A DNA stretch of 64,000 nucleotides. Origin: Paenibacillus sp. HWE-109 (GTDB lineage Bacteria; Bacillota; Bacilli; Paenibacillales; NBRC-103111). Shown here one piece after another: positions 39,299 to 47,839 of the stretch; position 1 is the stretch's first letter, and each line of letters begins with the position of its first letter. The notes below the pieces were generated by a model. That model saw only the letters and a list, made by a program, of their open reading frames with translations, was not told where the DNA came from and did not search any database. Position numbers and translations under genes: made by a program. The DNA is taken from the NCBI RefSeq assembly GCF_022163125.1, contig NZ_CP091881.1, positions 1,674,001 to 1,738,000 of the forward strand, in the 5' to 3' direction.

Positions 39299-39882
39299 GT
39301 GGCCTCAACTCTCCTTACAATCGTATGGACGGCCTTGGTCCATATGTCTTCATAATTACATTCAATCCCATAGCTGATAAAATTATCGATGCTCGATATG
39401 ATCATATTCAGCAATTGCGCTTTCACAAGCAGATCGGTGTCATGGATCACCCCAATTGCAGCCCCATGCTGCAGCAGTCCGGCAAACCCCGATGTAAATC
39501 CGTCGAGAACTTCGATCAATTTCTGCGAGTACTTCATGTTCCTGAAGCCAAGCGCTTGATACTGATGCATGATGCGTGAGTAATTTTCGTCTTCTTTTTG
39601 CTGAGCGATGACGTTCAGGCCATCCGAGATCAATCTCTCTTTAAAATTAGTCGTTGTGTAGTTTGGAATGTGAAAAAAACTAGTGAAACCGATGCTTTTA
39701 CATATTTCATCAAACAGGACATCGATCATGGCTTCTTTGGATACAAAGTGATAGTACAAAGCAGGTTTGGAAATTTTCACTTCCTTGGCGATCATGGTCA
39801 TGCTAGTTTTCTCAAAGCCGTGTTCAGCGAATAGGCGATACCCGGTATTTAAGATATCTTCATACGTCGAAGTTGGTTTCAT
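39295..39882 (-). CDS. TetR family repressor
   Basis: 195 residues. N-terminal HTH: ILNTGYRLFAEHGFEKTSMTMIAKEVKISKPALYYHFVSKEAMI, with landmarks LFAEHGFEKTSM and ISKPALYYHF. The C-terminal ligand domain is unassigned. RBS GAGGGGG on the minus strand. A perfect 10-2-10 palindrome 26-48 bp upstream, just after its -10 region, is almost certainly its operator. It controls itself and the coupled DUF418 gene. Confidence 0.92.
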   Translation of the reverse strand: MKPTSTYEDILNTGYRLFAEHGFEKTSMTMIAKEVKISKPALYYHFVSKEAMIDVLFDEICKSIGFTSFFHIPNYTTTNFKERLISDGLNVIAQQKEDENYSRIMHQYQALGFRNMKYSQKLIEVLDGFTSGFAGLLQHGAAIGVIHDTDLLVKAQLLNMIISSIDNFISYGIECNYEDIWTKAVHTIVRRVEAT

Positions 39883-39908
39883 TGATATTTCCCCCTCTAT
39901 TCAATTAC

Positions 39909-39930
39909 TTACTTACCGTTCGGTAAGTAA
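39909..39930 (-). promoter_or_regulatory. TetR operator
   Basis: TTACTTACCG-TT-CGGTAAGTAA is a perfect inverted repeat with 10-bp arms. On the minus strand a TATAGT -10 (about 39931-39936) and TTGCTT -35, 18 bp apart, precede it, so the site covers the transcription start. Confidence 0.85.
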
Positions 39931-40055
39931 ACTATACCTTAAATGTGTGAGATAAAGCAATAGGAATATGAAAATAAGGCAGCACGCACAGCTAGTAAGG
40001 AAATGCAGCAGATAGTCTTGCAAAATGCGCGCATCGACGTTCCTCAATAAATCAG

Positions 40056-40088
40056 CAAAAAGAACCTAGCGCAGGCTAGGTCCTTTTT
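40056..40088 (-). terminator. Terminator of the MFS exporter gene
   Basis: ACCTAGC-CTGC-GCTAGGT with T-rich tails on both strands (TTCTTTTTGC on the minus strand). It overlaps the last codons of the exporter gene. Confidence 0.75.
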
Positions 40089-41392
40089 GCTGACCGCCAA
40101 TACCACAGCAGAGCAGCCATCGAGCATAAGCTTACAGCTAGCAGTAATTCGTACACATGCTGAAAAGCATGAACGGGCAAACTTGCCTTTTGGTATTCAA
40201 GGAGCAGTCCGCATAAAGCAACGGAAACGGAGCCGCCGAAGAATTGAATCAGTTGGAGGAGTCCCATGCCGGAACCGATCATCGTTTTGGGCAGAATTCG
40301 CGAGGCTTCATTATTAAGCGAAGCCATTGTGGCTGAGAAAGCAGGCGAAAAGCAAAGATAGCCGATGAGAATGATGACAGCTGAATAAGACAGACTGAAC
40401 GAATAAAACAGCAGAACGGCTGCAAGAAGGATGTGCCCGATTAGCAAAAATCGCAAATTGCCATAACGATCAATCCATTGGCCCACAAAGCGCGTCATAA
40501 TGGCTGAGAAAATCGCTCCCGGGGCGATCATCAGTCCGATCGTCATTGCTGATTTATTGAATAGACTCGCAAGAGCGAGCGGCATCAGGAATAGATTGCC
40601 CAGATTGAGTACCAGAATACAAAAACCCACGACCAAGAGTTTTCTGTATCCTGGTTTCTTAAGCAGATCTATGTTGATGAATGTTTCTTGCTTCCTTTTC
40701 AAGTGCCATCCATGGAGAAGAAACGAGATGACACTCGCTGCCAACCAAATCAGTGATTGCTGGGTTACAGCTGTAAGCAGCGTTATGGCATGGCTAATGG
40801 TTAAAATAGCGCCCCAAATGTCGAAGTTAGCTTTCTCGGGAAGCGAATCTTTGGGCAGCAAGCGCAGAAGAAACGGAAGGATGAGGAGTACCAAACATGT
40901 AACTGTGAACAATCCGTTCCAGCCAAAGTACTCACTGATTAAACCGCCAATAATCGGACCAAGTCCGAAAGCCATTGCGCTTCCTGCTGAGATCATCGCG
41001 ATTGCTCTTCCGCGTCTCTCGATAGGAATGTAGCGGCTTGCCAACACCAGCCCCAATCCAGCCATTGCTCCGGCTCCCGCAGATTGCAGAATGCGGGCTA
41101 GCAACAGCATCTGAAAATTATGCGCAAAAACCCCAAAGACGGAAGACAATCCAAGCGTTAATAATCCCACGGTCAATAGTCGCCGAATCGAGATGATATC
41201 GGACAGACGGCTGTAAATAACTGTGGATAAGGCATAGCCGAGCGAATAACTGGAAATGATCCACGAACCAAGATCGGCAGAAATCGCAAGATCCTGGATG
41301 ATGCTGGGAATGGAGACATTGAACATGGTTGTATTCATAACGACGATGAAAAGTCCAAGTGTCCATAGAGGCATTACGATTTTATCATTCAA
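40076..41392 (-). CDS. MFS transporter, DHA2/EmrB-QacA-like exporter
   Basis: 438 residues from a TTG. It starts PLWTLGLFIVVMNTTMFNVSIPSII, with MNTTMFNVSIP the DHA2 helix-1 motif. Motif A is YSRLSDIISIRRLLTVGL and motif C-like residues lie in GSAMAFGLGPIIGGLISEYF (GLGPIIGG). Twelve to fourteen membrane helices. It is expected to export drugs or metabolites with proton antiport. Only one regulator, the TetR gene about 90 bp beyond its 3' end, is near; a link is possible but not shown. Confidence 0.88.
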   Translation of the reverse strand: MNDKIVMPLWTLGLFIVVMNTTMFNVSIPSIIQDLAISADLGSWIISSYSLGYALSTVIYSRLSDIISIRRLLTVGLLTLGLSSVFGVFAHNFQMLLLARILQSAGAGAMAGLGLVLASRYIPIERRGRAIAMISAGSAMAFGLGPIIGGLISEYFGWNGLFTVTCLVLLILPFLLRLLPKDSLPEKANFDIWGAILTISHAITLLTAVTQQSLIWLAASVISFLLHGWHLKRKQETFINIDLLKKPGYRKLLVVGFCILVLNLGNLFLMPLALASLFNKSAMTIGLMIAPGAIFSAIMTRFVGQWIDRYGNLRFLLIGHILLAAVLLFYSFSLSYSAVIILIGYLCFSPAFSATMASLNNEASRILPKTMIGSGMGLLQLIQFFGGSVSVALCGLLLEYQKASLPVHAFQHVYELLLAVSLCSMAALLWYWRSAKRT

Positions 41393-41461
41393 AAGGATAT
41401 CATCCTATCTGTTCAAATTTATTATTATAAAATTATACGCTCTTCTGGAATGATTTCAAAA

Positions 41462-41502
41462 CAAAAAGGCTCATCCTTAGGAATACCCAAAGATGAAGCC
41501 TT
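41462..41502 (-). terminator. Terminator of the cytochrome c gene
   Basis: On the minus strand AAGGCTTCATC...GATGAGCCTT forms the stem with TTTTTGTTTT after it. Confidence 0.8.
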
Positions 41503-41518
41503 CGATCTGTATGCTGCC

Positions 41519-41881
41519 TTATTTTTTATCTGCGAGCCAAGTGGCTACGGAACTGATTTCATCATCCGAGAGTTTTCCTTTGAAGCTAGGCATCGCACCC
41601 TTGCCATTCGTCACAATCGATACGATCTGTTCCTTGGAAAGCTTGCTGCCTACCTTCTGCAAATTCGGTCCAACAAGCCCCTCCAGATTAGCGCCGTGAC
41701 AACTTACACAGTTGGCTTTGAAGACAGCTTGAGCATCGACTTTTGTTGTGGTCCCACTGCTGGTTGCTGCTGGTGTTCCGGTAGTTCCCGTGGTTGGGGA
41801 AGGCTTGGTTGTGTTGCTCTTCCCACAAGCAGACAGGGAAACGGCAAGCAAAAGAGATAGACATAGAAATGATTTGTTCAT
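41519..41881 (-). CDS. Cytochrome c lipoprotein (c551 type)
   Basis: 120 residues. A lipoprotein signal ends LLLAVSLSAC with the lipobox Cys at 19. A Thr/Ser/Pro-rich linker of about 30 residues follows. The haem motif is CVSCH with LEGLVGPNL behind it, and the Met ligand lies in GAMPSFKG. It resembles small membrane-anchored cytochromes c-551 of Bacilli. It is divergent from the GMC dehydrogenase operon 155 bp away and is the obvious electron acceptor for it. Confidence 0.93.
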   Translation of the reverse strand: MNKSFLCLSLLLAVSLSACGKSNTTKPSPTTGTTGTPAATSSGTTTKVDAQAVFKANCVSCHGANLEGLVGPNLQKVGSKLSKEQIVSIVTNGKGAMPSFKGKLSDDEISSVATWLADKK

Positions 41882-42036
41882 CCTTGTAATTCTCCTTTCA
41901 CATCAATCAGGTTCTGATACTACATTTCCCGACATCGCAATTTTTCATGCAAAGAATGAATAATAAATAAGGCCAATGCTCATCATATCCTCAACAACGC
42001 AAAGTTACATATAAATTCCAAAGGAGGAAGGAACAA

Positions 42037-42807
42037 TTGGCTGAGGATCATAAAGGAAAATCGCCAGATCCGTCGCGGCGCAGTTTCTTGAAATATACCG
42101 GGACCGCCATTGGCGGAGTCGTTGTGGGAGGTGCTGTCGGAAGCGCCCTATCGAGTAAATTTGGCAACAAACAAGCAGCGCCTTCGCCATCTGCCTCACC
42201 ACAGGCGCCGCAGCAGGCGGCAGACTATAATCAAGCCCCGATGTTCTTAAATCAAAGCCAACTGCAAATTACGGAAGCAGCCGCTGAGCGGATTTTCCCT
42301 AAGGACGATAAGGGGCCGGGAGCGACAGACTTGGGCGTCGCCTTCTATATCGACCATCAGCTGGCGAGTCCCTGGGGAGTGAATTCCAGGGAGTACCGAA
42401 CAGGCCCTTTTGTCAAAGGGGAAATCACGCAGGGGGACTATCAAAGCATTAAGCGTCATGAGCTGATCACGATGGGACTGCAAAGTATGGAAGATACGAG
42501 CAAGACCAAATACAGCAAATCGTTTGTGGATTTGGCGCCTGAGGAGAAGGATGCGATTCTAACCTCTATGGAAAAAGGCGAAATCATGGTCGTGAACGGC
42601 ATTACGGGAAAAACCTTTTTTAATCTGTTTCGCAGTCTGACGATAGAGGGGGTATATTCGGATCCTCTTTATGGAGGAAATAAGAATATGCAAGGTTGGA
42701 AATTGCGCAAATATCCAGGCAACCAGATGGCTTACGCGAACATTATGGACAAGGATCAATTCGTCGCCATGGAACCACGCAGTTTGCATGACCATTTTGC
42801 ACATTAA
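42037..42807 (+). CDS. Gluconate 2-dehydrogenase subunit 3 family protein with Tat signal
   Basis: 256 residues from TTG 42037 with AAGGAGGAAGG upstream. The twin-arginine signal is SRRSFLKYTGTAIGGVVVGG (RRSFLK), followed by an Ala/Pro/Ser-rich linker. The body matches the small gamma subunit of membrane sugar dehydrogenases (ITEAAAERIFPKDDKGPGATDLGVAFYIDHQL; landmarks AERIFPKDD and GATDLGVAFYID). This subunit carries the export signal for the flavin subunit encoded next, which has none. 32 bp separate the two genes. Confidence 0.93.
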   Translation: MAEDHKGKSPDPSRRSFLKYTGTAIGGVVVGGAVGSALSSKFGNKQAAPSPSASPQAPQQAADYNQAPMFLNQSQLQITEAAAERIFPKDDKGPGATDLGVAFYIDHQLASPWGVNSREYRTGPFVKGEITQGDYQSIKRHELITMGLQSMEDTSKTKYSKSFVDLAPEEKDAILTSMEKGEIMVVNGITGKTFFNLFRSLTIEGVYSDPLYGGNKNMQGWKLRKYPGNQMAYANIMDKDQFVAMEPRSLHDHFAH

Positions 42808-42839
42808 TAAGATCTATATAGTGAGGAAGGGAATAGCTC

Positions 42840-44561
42840 ATGGCTACAAAAATGCCAAAAGTTCCAGTAGTGATTGTTGGGATGGGCTGGGTCGGCGGAA
42901 TCATTGCCGCGGAATTGTCCAAACAAGGGGTTAAAGTCTTGGGTTTGGAACGCGGGAAGCCGCGTGGAACACAAGACTACTATATGGTGCATGACGAGCT
43001 TCGTTATGCTCAGCGCTATGATCTTATGCAGGATCTTTCCAAAGAGACGGTCACGTTTCGAAATACAGAGAAAGTCGCAGCAGTGCCCATGCGCGAATAT
43101 GGTTCCTTCCTGCTTGGGGAGGGATTAGGCGGGGCCAGTATACACTGGAATGGGCAAACGTACCGTTTCCTGCCATACGATTTCGAGATTTACAGCAAAA
43201 CAGTTGAACGATACGGGAAGCAGAAAATACCCGAGGGGATGACCATACAAGATTGGGGCATTACCTATGACCAATTAGAGCCGTATTTTGATAAATTCGA
43301 AAAGCTGGCAGGCATCTCCGGTGATGCGGAGCAAAATCCGATGGTGGGTAAGCGATCGAACCCTTTTCCCACGAAACCGATGATCAAAACGCCCGTCTTA
43401 AAGCTATTTGAAGAGGCGACCAAAAAATTGGGGTATCATCCTTACATGATGCCTTCGGCGAATCTATCTGAGCAATATACCAATCCCGATGGGGTAACCC
43501 GGGCAGCTTGTCAATATTGCGGTTATTGCGAGCGTTTCGGCTGTGAATACGGGGCAAAGGCGGATGCCGTAGTCACGGTGCTGCCAGTCGCGCAGAAAAC
43601 AGGGAATTTCGAGCTGCGCTCCTATTCGAATGTCATTCAAGTGCTGAATGATGGCAAGAAAGCAAGCGGAGTTGTTTATGTGAACACGGTTACAGGCGAA
43701 CAGTTCGAACAGCCAGCTGATGTGGTCATCATGGCTAGCTACGTGTTCAACAACATAAAGCTCTTGTTGACTTCCAAATTAGGCAAGCCTTACGATCCGG
43801 TAACAGGCAAAGGCGTGATTGGCAAAAATTATTGCTATCAGACCAATGGTGGATCAGCAGCAGGTTTTTTTGACGATAAAGAATTCAACTTATATGCAGG
43901 CGCTGGATCGCTGGGCATGGAAATCCCTGATTTCAATGGCGATAATTTCGACCACAGCGACTTGAATTTTATTCATGGCGCAGGCATCCGCATTTCGCAA
44001 ACGGGGCAGCGGCCAATCGCGACCAACTCAGTTCCCAAAGGAACGCCGTCCTGGGGGAAAGCCTTCAAGGAGCAGTCTCTCAAATATGCGAACAGTGTAT
44101 TAGCTGTTTCTCCGCAGGGCAGCAGTATGCCTTGGAAGCATCATTATGTGGATTTGGATCCGACCTACAAAGATGCTTATGGGTTGCCGCTACCACGGAT
44201 CACCTTCGATTTCGAAGAGCAGGACCGGCAAATGATCAAGTTCGTGGCTGGCAAATCCGCAGAAATCATGAAGGAAATGAAGGCGACGACCATTGGATCA
44301 TCGGATCAGCTCGGACCTTACAATATCGTTCCGTATCAATCTACACACAATACAGGCGGCGTGATTATGGGCGCACAGCCTGAAACTTCAGCAGTTAATT
44401 CCTATTTGCAAATGTGGGATGTTGAGAATGTGTTCGTTGTCGGCGCGTCAGCTTTCGCCCATAACAGCGGCTATAACCCTACGGGTACTGTTGGTGCGCT
44501 AGCCTATCGAGCAGTCGAAGGTATTTCCAAATATTTGAAACAGGGTGGAATTATTGTGTAG
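42840..44561 (+). CDS. GMC-family FAD-dependent dehydrogenase large subunit (gluconate/sugar dehydrogenase type)
   Basis: 573 residues. The FAD dinucleotide motif is VVIVGMGWVGGIIAAELSKQ (residues about 9-28). The C-terminal GMC block has STHNTGGVIMG and AHNSGYNPTGTVGALAYRA with the catalytic His and Asn. A cysteine cluster C224-x2-C227-x2-C230-x4-C235 recalls the 3Fe-4S motif of FAD glucose, fructose and gluconate dehydrogenases. No signal peptide: it should be folded with FAD and carried out by Tat on its subunit-3 partner. Electrons probably go to the cytochrome c at 41519. Sugar specificity is not predictable. Confidence 0.92.
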   Translation: MATKMPKVPVVIVGMGWVGGIIAAELSKQGVKVLGLERGKPRGTQDYYMVHDELRYAQRYDLMQDLSKETVTFRNTEKVAAVPMREYGSFLLGEGLGGASIHWNGQTYRFLPYDFEIYSKTVERYGKQKIPEGMTIQDWGITYDQLEPYFDKFEKLAGISGDAEQNPMVGKRSNPFPTKPMIKTPVLKLFEEATKKLGYHPYMMPSANLSEQYTNPDGVTRAACQYCGYCERFGCEYGAKADAVVTVLPVAQKTGNFELRSYSNVIQVLNDGKKASGVVYVNTVTGEQFEQPADVVIMASYVFNNIKLLLTSKLGKPYDPVTGKGVIGKNYCYQTNGGSAAGFFDDKEFNLYAGAGSLGMEIPDFNGDNFDHSDLNFIHGAGIRISQTGQRPIATNSVPKGTPSWGKAFKEQSLKYANSVLAVSPQGSSMPWKHHYVDLDPTYKDAYGLPLPRITFDFEEQDRQMIKFVAGKSAEIMKEMKATTIGSSDQLGPYNIVPYQSTHNTGGVIMGAQPETSAVNSYLQMWDVENVFVVGASAFAHNSGYNPTGTVGALAYRAVEGISKYLKQGGIIV

Positions 44562-44602
44562 TCGCCAGCAGCGCGAATCACATGGTTTAAAGGGGGGATG
44601 GG

Positions 44603-45331
44603 ATGGAACAGGAAGATTGGATCTTACATTTGACCGAAGTGCGCAAACGACTGATCATTATTCTTGCCTGGTTTGTACTAACGTTTAGTGCGGGCTTGTA
44701 TGTGGCGCCGAGCATACTAAAGTACATGAAATCGCAGCCTATGGTGGGCGAAATTGCGTGGAACGTTTTTTCCTTCACAGACGGGCTGATGATCTATATG
44801 AAATGTGCGTTCCTCGTTGCTTTGCTGTTCACGGTTCCGTTGCTGCTCTATCAAGTGTGGGCTTTCGTTAAGCCCGGTCTTACGGAGGTAGAGGCCAAGA
44901 GCACCCTTCCTTACATTCCCGTCTCATTCGCTCTGTTTATCATCGGGGTATCGTTCAGTTATTGGGTGGTATTCCCGATGATGGTTCGCTTCATGATGAG
45001 CATGAACCGTAAAGTCGGCGCTGTGGAAACATACGGGATCGACCGTTACTTTTCATTTCTGTTTGAAATTGTGTTCCCCATGGCAATTGCCTTCGAGCTG
45101 CCTGTTGTCGTACTGTTTCTCACAAGAATTGGCTTGCTCACCCCACAGCGATTGAAAATGACGAGAAAATACGCCTACGTAGGACTTGCCATTACAGGTT
45201 CTTGTATCTCGCCTCCTGATATGATCTCCCATCTCTCGGTCACGCTGCCGCTCATTTTACTTTTCGAAATTAGCGTGATGGTGGCGGGCTGGCAATGGCG
45301 ATCCATGCAGCAAAGTCCGGCAAACAGCTAA
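44603..45331 (+). CDS. tatC: Twin-arginine translocase subunit TatC
   Basis: 242 residues, six membrane helices. It starts DWILHLTEVRKRLIIILAWF, the conserved H-L-x-E-L/V-R-x-R-L of TatC, and has GLTEVEAKSTLPYIPVSFAL and the family segment FSFTDGLMIYMKCAF (F-x-x-K-x-A). It lies 41 bp after the Tat-dependent dehydrogenase and 28 bp before tatA, so the operon carries its own export machinery. Confidence 0.95.
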   Translation: MEQEDWILHLTEVRKRLIIILAWFVLTFSAGLYVAPSILKYMKSQPMVGEIAWNVFSFTDGLMIYMKCAFLVALLFTVPLLLYQVWAFVKPGLTEVEAKSTLPYIPVSFALFIIGVSFSYWVVFPMMVRFMMSMNRKVGAVETYGIDRYFSFLFEIVFPMAIAFELPVVVLFLTRIGLLTPQRLKMTRKYAYVGLAITGSCISPPDMISHLSVTLPLILLFEISVMVAGWQWRSMQQSPANS

Positions 45332-45359
45332 AAGCTAATCAGCATAAGAAAAGAGGAAG

Positions 45360-45563
45360 ATGCTCATGTTCAACAATATTGGTGTTTCAGGGTTAATCTT
45401 GATTCTGGCTATTGCTTTAATCGTCTTCGGCCCTTCCAAGCTGCCGCAGTTAGGAAGGGCATTCGGGGATACCCTCCGTGAATTTCGCAACTCGACCCGC
45501 AACATCATTGAGGATATCGACCCCGAGCCGCGTATTGAAAGTGAAACGAAGAAACAATTGTAA
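45360..45563 (+). CDS. tatA: Twin-arginine translocase subunit TatA
   Basis: 67 residues; ATG 45360 or 45366. One N-terminal membrane helix (GLILILAIALIVFGPSKLPQL) with the FGPSKLPQLGRAFG hinge and a charged amphipathic helix (LREFRNSTRNIIED). Forms the pore with the adjacent TatC. Last gene of the dehydrogenase-tat operon. Confidence 0.95.
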   Translation: MLMFNNIGVSGLILILAIALIVFGPSKLPQLGRAFGDTLREFRNSTRNIIEDIDPEPRIESETKKQL

Positions 45564-45580
45564 CTTCGTGATTCAGGGAA

Positions 45581-45608
45581 GAAGAGCTGCTTTCGAGCAG
45601 CTCTTTTT
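45581..45608 (+). terminator. Rho-independent terminator of the dehydrogenase-tat operon
   Basis: AGAGCTGC-TTTCGA-GCAGCTCT followed by TTTTT. Confidence 0.9.
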
Positions 45609-45612
45609 GCGC

Positions 45613-46050
45613 GTTCTGGAGTGAATACGGAGTTACTCCAGCTGCCTCGCGCGGATGGGGGAACAACGGTGCGTTATTCTAGCCAAAAGTGCCGAAATCG
45701 GGAGGTTGGGGGAACTAGAGTACGTTATTCTAGCCAAAAGTGCCATTATCGGGAGGCTGGGGGAACAACGGTGCGTTATTCTCGCCAAAAGTGCCAAAAT
45801 CGAGAGGTTGAGGGAACTACAGTACGTTATTCTCGCCAAAAGTGCCAGAATCGAGAGGTTGAGGGAACTACAGTACGTTATTTTGCTGTTTTATGGAAAT
45901 TTCAACGTTTTTTGTGGAAATAAGACCCTGTAGTTCCGCTATCCCCCTCGCATCCCTTCTTTTTGCCTAATTAGCGTCCCCTAGTTCCCTTACTAGGTTT
46001 TGCTGCTAAGATGAGGCTGATCTCTCAGGGCGGCAAAGCTGCTTTTATTT
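45613..46050. repeat. Family A element, copy A5 (five 51-bp units)
   Basis: GGGAAC units start at 45659, 45710, 45761, 45812 and 45863, exactly 51 bp apart, of the type GGGAACTACAGTACGTTATT-CTCGCCAAAAGTGCCAAAAT. The 5' module GGAGT..GGAGTTACTCCAGCTGCCTCGCGCGGA, the middle AAGACCCTGTAGTTCCGCTA, the inverted end TTAGCGTCCCCTAGTTCCC and the 3' module CTCTCAGGGCGGCAAAGCTGC are all present. Confidence 0.9.
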
Positions 46051-46111
46051 AGCATAATAAGCTTCCACCGCAGATATCTTTGCTTTGGAGGTTTTCTGTC
46101 CCAAAGGGCAT

Positions 46112-46260
46112 CTTATGAACTGTATGATGCTTATAGACCGGAAAATAGCTACTTTGAAGATGTAATGAACGGAATTGGCGCTACCCGGCACTTTAATGGC
46201 CGAATGGTGATTTAATTGCTTGAAATAGCGCATCTGGCATGCACTAGATTTTCAAAAGAT
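46112..46260. repeat. Family B element, copy B4, right end lost
   Basis: It begins CTTATGAACTGTATGATGC and follows the family up to ACTAGATTTTCAAAAG, then diverges; the last 35-40 bp with the right terminal repeat are missing. A decayed CCACCGCAG hairpin precedes it at 46062-46093, as in the A1-B1 pair. Confidence 0.75.
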
Positions 46261-46369
46261 TGTTTCCTACATTTACCAATGCATTTTAGCGAACAAACCA
46301 GCTTCCTCTGGAGTCAAATTAAATAAACGTCTAAATAGGCGTTAACAGATAGGAACGAAGGTGTACTTC

Positions 46370-46852
46370 ATGAAAAAAAGATCATTCATTCGCTGGCATA
46401 CCTGGATGGAGCAACTTGACACTTATGCGGCTGCCACCCTGTTGAAGTGGAAAAAAAGATTGAACCCATTGACGAACAAACTGGGCTTTGGCATTTACTT
46501 TTACAAGGATATCACGGTAAATCTGAATCGTTTGAACAAAGATATGCTGGTCATCGCTGCGGACTACGTCAAACTTTCGCATGTCAACACGCGTACGTTT
46601 CCCAGCTTTATTTCGGTGGCTGATGGGATCAATGCGACGATGTTCTCCAAAGTCCCGAACCATGTTATTAAACGGATTATCACGTTAGTTACTGCGTTGC
46701 CTGGATACAAGGCGCTGCAATCGGCATCACGTTCGTACGGGTATAAGTGTGAGCTGCATTACAATCAAGGAAAAGCCTTTTTTGGCTCGTTGCAAATTCA
46801 TTTTCAGAAAATGCAAAACGATGACATGGGGACAGCTTACGGCGCGGTATAA
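46370..46852 (+). CDS. Hypothetical protein
   Basis: 160 residues from ATG 46370; a GTG at 46361 would add three residues. Not recognised. It is basic (many K and R), with no signal peptide and no clear membrane helix; the C-terminal part has YKCELHYNQGKAFFGSLQIHF. It has its own gap on both sides, following repeat B4 and 52 bp before a methyltransferase gene. Codon use looks normal, so it is probably real. Confidence 0.6.
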   Translation: MKKRSFIRWHTWMEQLDTYAAATLLKWKKRLNPLTNKLGFGIYFYKDITVNLNRLNKDMLVIAADYVKLSHVNTRTFPSFISVADGINATMFSKVPNHVIKRIITLVTALPGYKALQSASRSYGYKCELHYNQGKAFFGSLQIHFQKMQNDDMGTAYGAV

Positions 46853-46904
46853 AAGGGCAGCATATGATATTATATAGATAACCTTTTACAAAGTTAGGAG
46901 TTTT

Positions 46905-47651
46905 GTGTTCAATATGAAACAGAACAAATATGATGACCCTGCATTCTTTGAAAAATACAGTGGAATGCCCCGTTCAATTGATGGGCTCAAAGCTGCTGGG
47001 GAATGGCCTGTACTCCGAACGATGCTGCCTGAACTTCGAGACAAGCGGGTTCTTGATCTTGGATGCGGCTTTGGCTGGCATTGTCAATATGCGCGCGAGC
47101 AGAACGCTCGATCCGTGGTTGGGGTAGATCTGTCTGAGAGTATGCTGGCTTATGCAAGGGCCAATAATAATGATCCCGCGATCGAATATCGGAGGCTTGC
47201 GATTGAAGACATCCAATTTGCGGCTGAGGAATTTGATGTTGTGATAAGTTCGCTTGCGCTCCATTATGTGGAGAACATCGATAGCGTATGCCGCAAGGTG
47301 CATCAGTACTTAGCTCCTGGTGGAACATTCGTCCTTTCCGTGGAACATCCGGTATTTACCGCACTCGCTGCGCAGGATTGGCATTATGGCGCGAGTGGCG
47401 AACGGATGCACTGGCCTGTAGACAACTACCAGAGTGAAGGTGTCCGGGAGGCAAGGTTTCTGGATCATGATGTCGTGAAATACCATCGAACGATTGCTAC
47501 CTACATGAATGCTTTGATTGAGGCTGGATTTAAGCTGACAAGGATTGCCGAGCCTCAACCAACGCAAGAAGCACTGGAGCAGATTCCCGAAATGAAGGAT
47601 GAAACCCGTCGCCCCATCTTCCTGTTGATGGCAGCGGTCAAGACGAATTAG
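46905..47651 (+). CDS. Class I SAM-dependent methyltransferase
   Basis: 248 residues. Motif I is VLDLGCGFGWHCQYA, the acidic residue of motif II lies in VVGVDLSESMLAYA, and motif post-I DVVISSLALHYVEN is present, followed by VLSVEHPVFTA, all as in methyltransferase-11/UbiE-like enzymes. Start: GTG 46905 is only 4 bp from AGGAG while ATG 46914 is 13 bp away; both are possible. Substrate unknown. A terminator follows. Confidence 0.88.
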   Translation: MFNMKQNKYDDPAFFEKYSGMPRSIDGLKAAGEWPVLRTMLPELRDKRVLDLGCGFGWHCQYAREQNARSVVGVDLSESMLAYARANNNDPAIEYRRLAIEDIQFAAEEFDVVISSLALHYVENIDSVCRKVHQYLAPGGTFVLSVEHPVFTALAAQDWHYGASGERMHWPVDNYQSEGVREARFLDHDVVKYHRTIATYMNALIEAGFKLTRIAEPQPTQEALEQIPEMKDETRRPIFLLMAAVKTN

Positions 47652-47657
47652 CTAGAT

Positions 47658-47706
47658 GAGGCTCTCCCACAAGGTTGAAAACCTTGCAGAGGAAGCCTTT
47701 TTTTTA
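47658..47706 (+). terminator. Rho-independent terminator
   Basis: AGGCTCTC...AAGGTT-GAAA-AACCTT...GAGGAAGCCT forms an interrupted hairpin followed by more than seven T. Confidence 0.8.
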
Positions 47707-47839
47707 TTTCTATCAGGTTACGGTCAGATGTTAGGAAATCTTTCGCATCATGATATGAATTTTTGTTCAGCTGCAACCGATAAAGATAGTGGATAGAAGT
47801 AGATTATAGACTACAATATTGTTTAAAAGAGGAGCCAAC

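Noticed and set aside
40500..41033. 177-codon frame opposite the MFS exporter
   Set aside because: Shadow of the exporter, composition typical of antisense to membrane helices.
45659..45912. Possible CRISPR array because of regular direct repeats
   Set aside because: There are no unique spacers; the full 51-bp unit is repeated, and no cas genes are present.
45621..45933. Three overlapping frames in element A5
   Set aside because: Same cause as above: translation of tandem 51-bp units.
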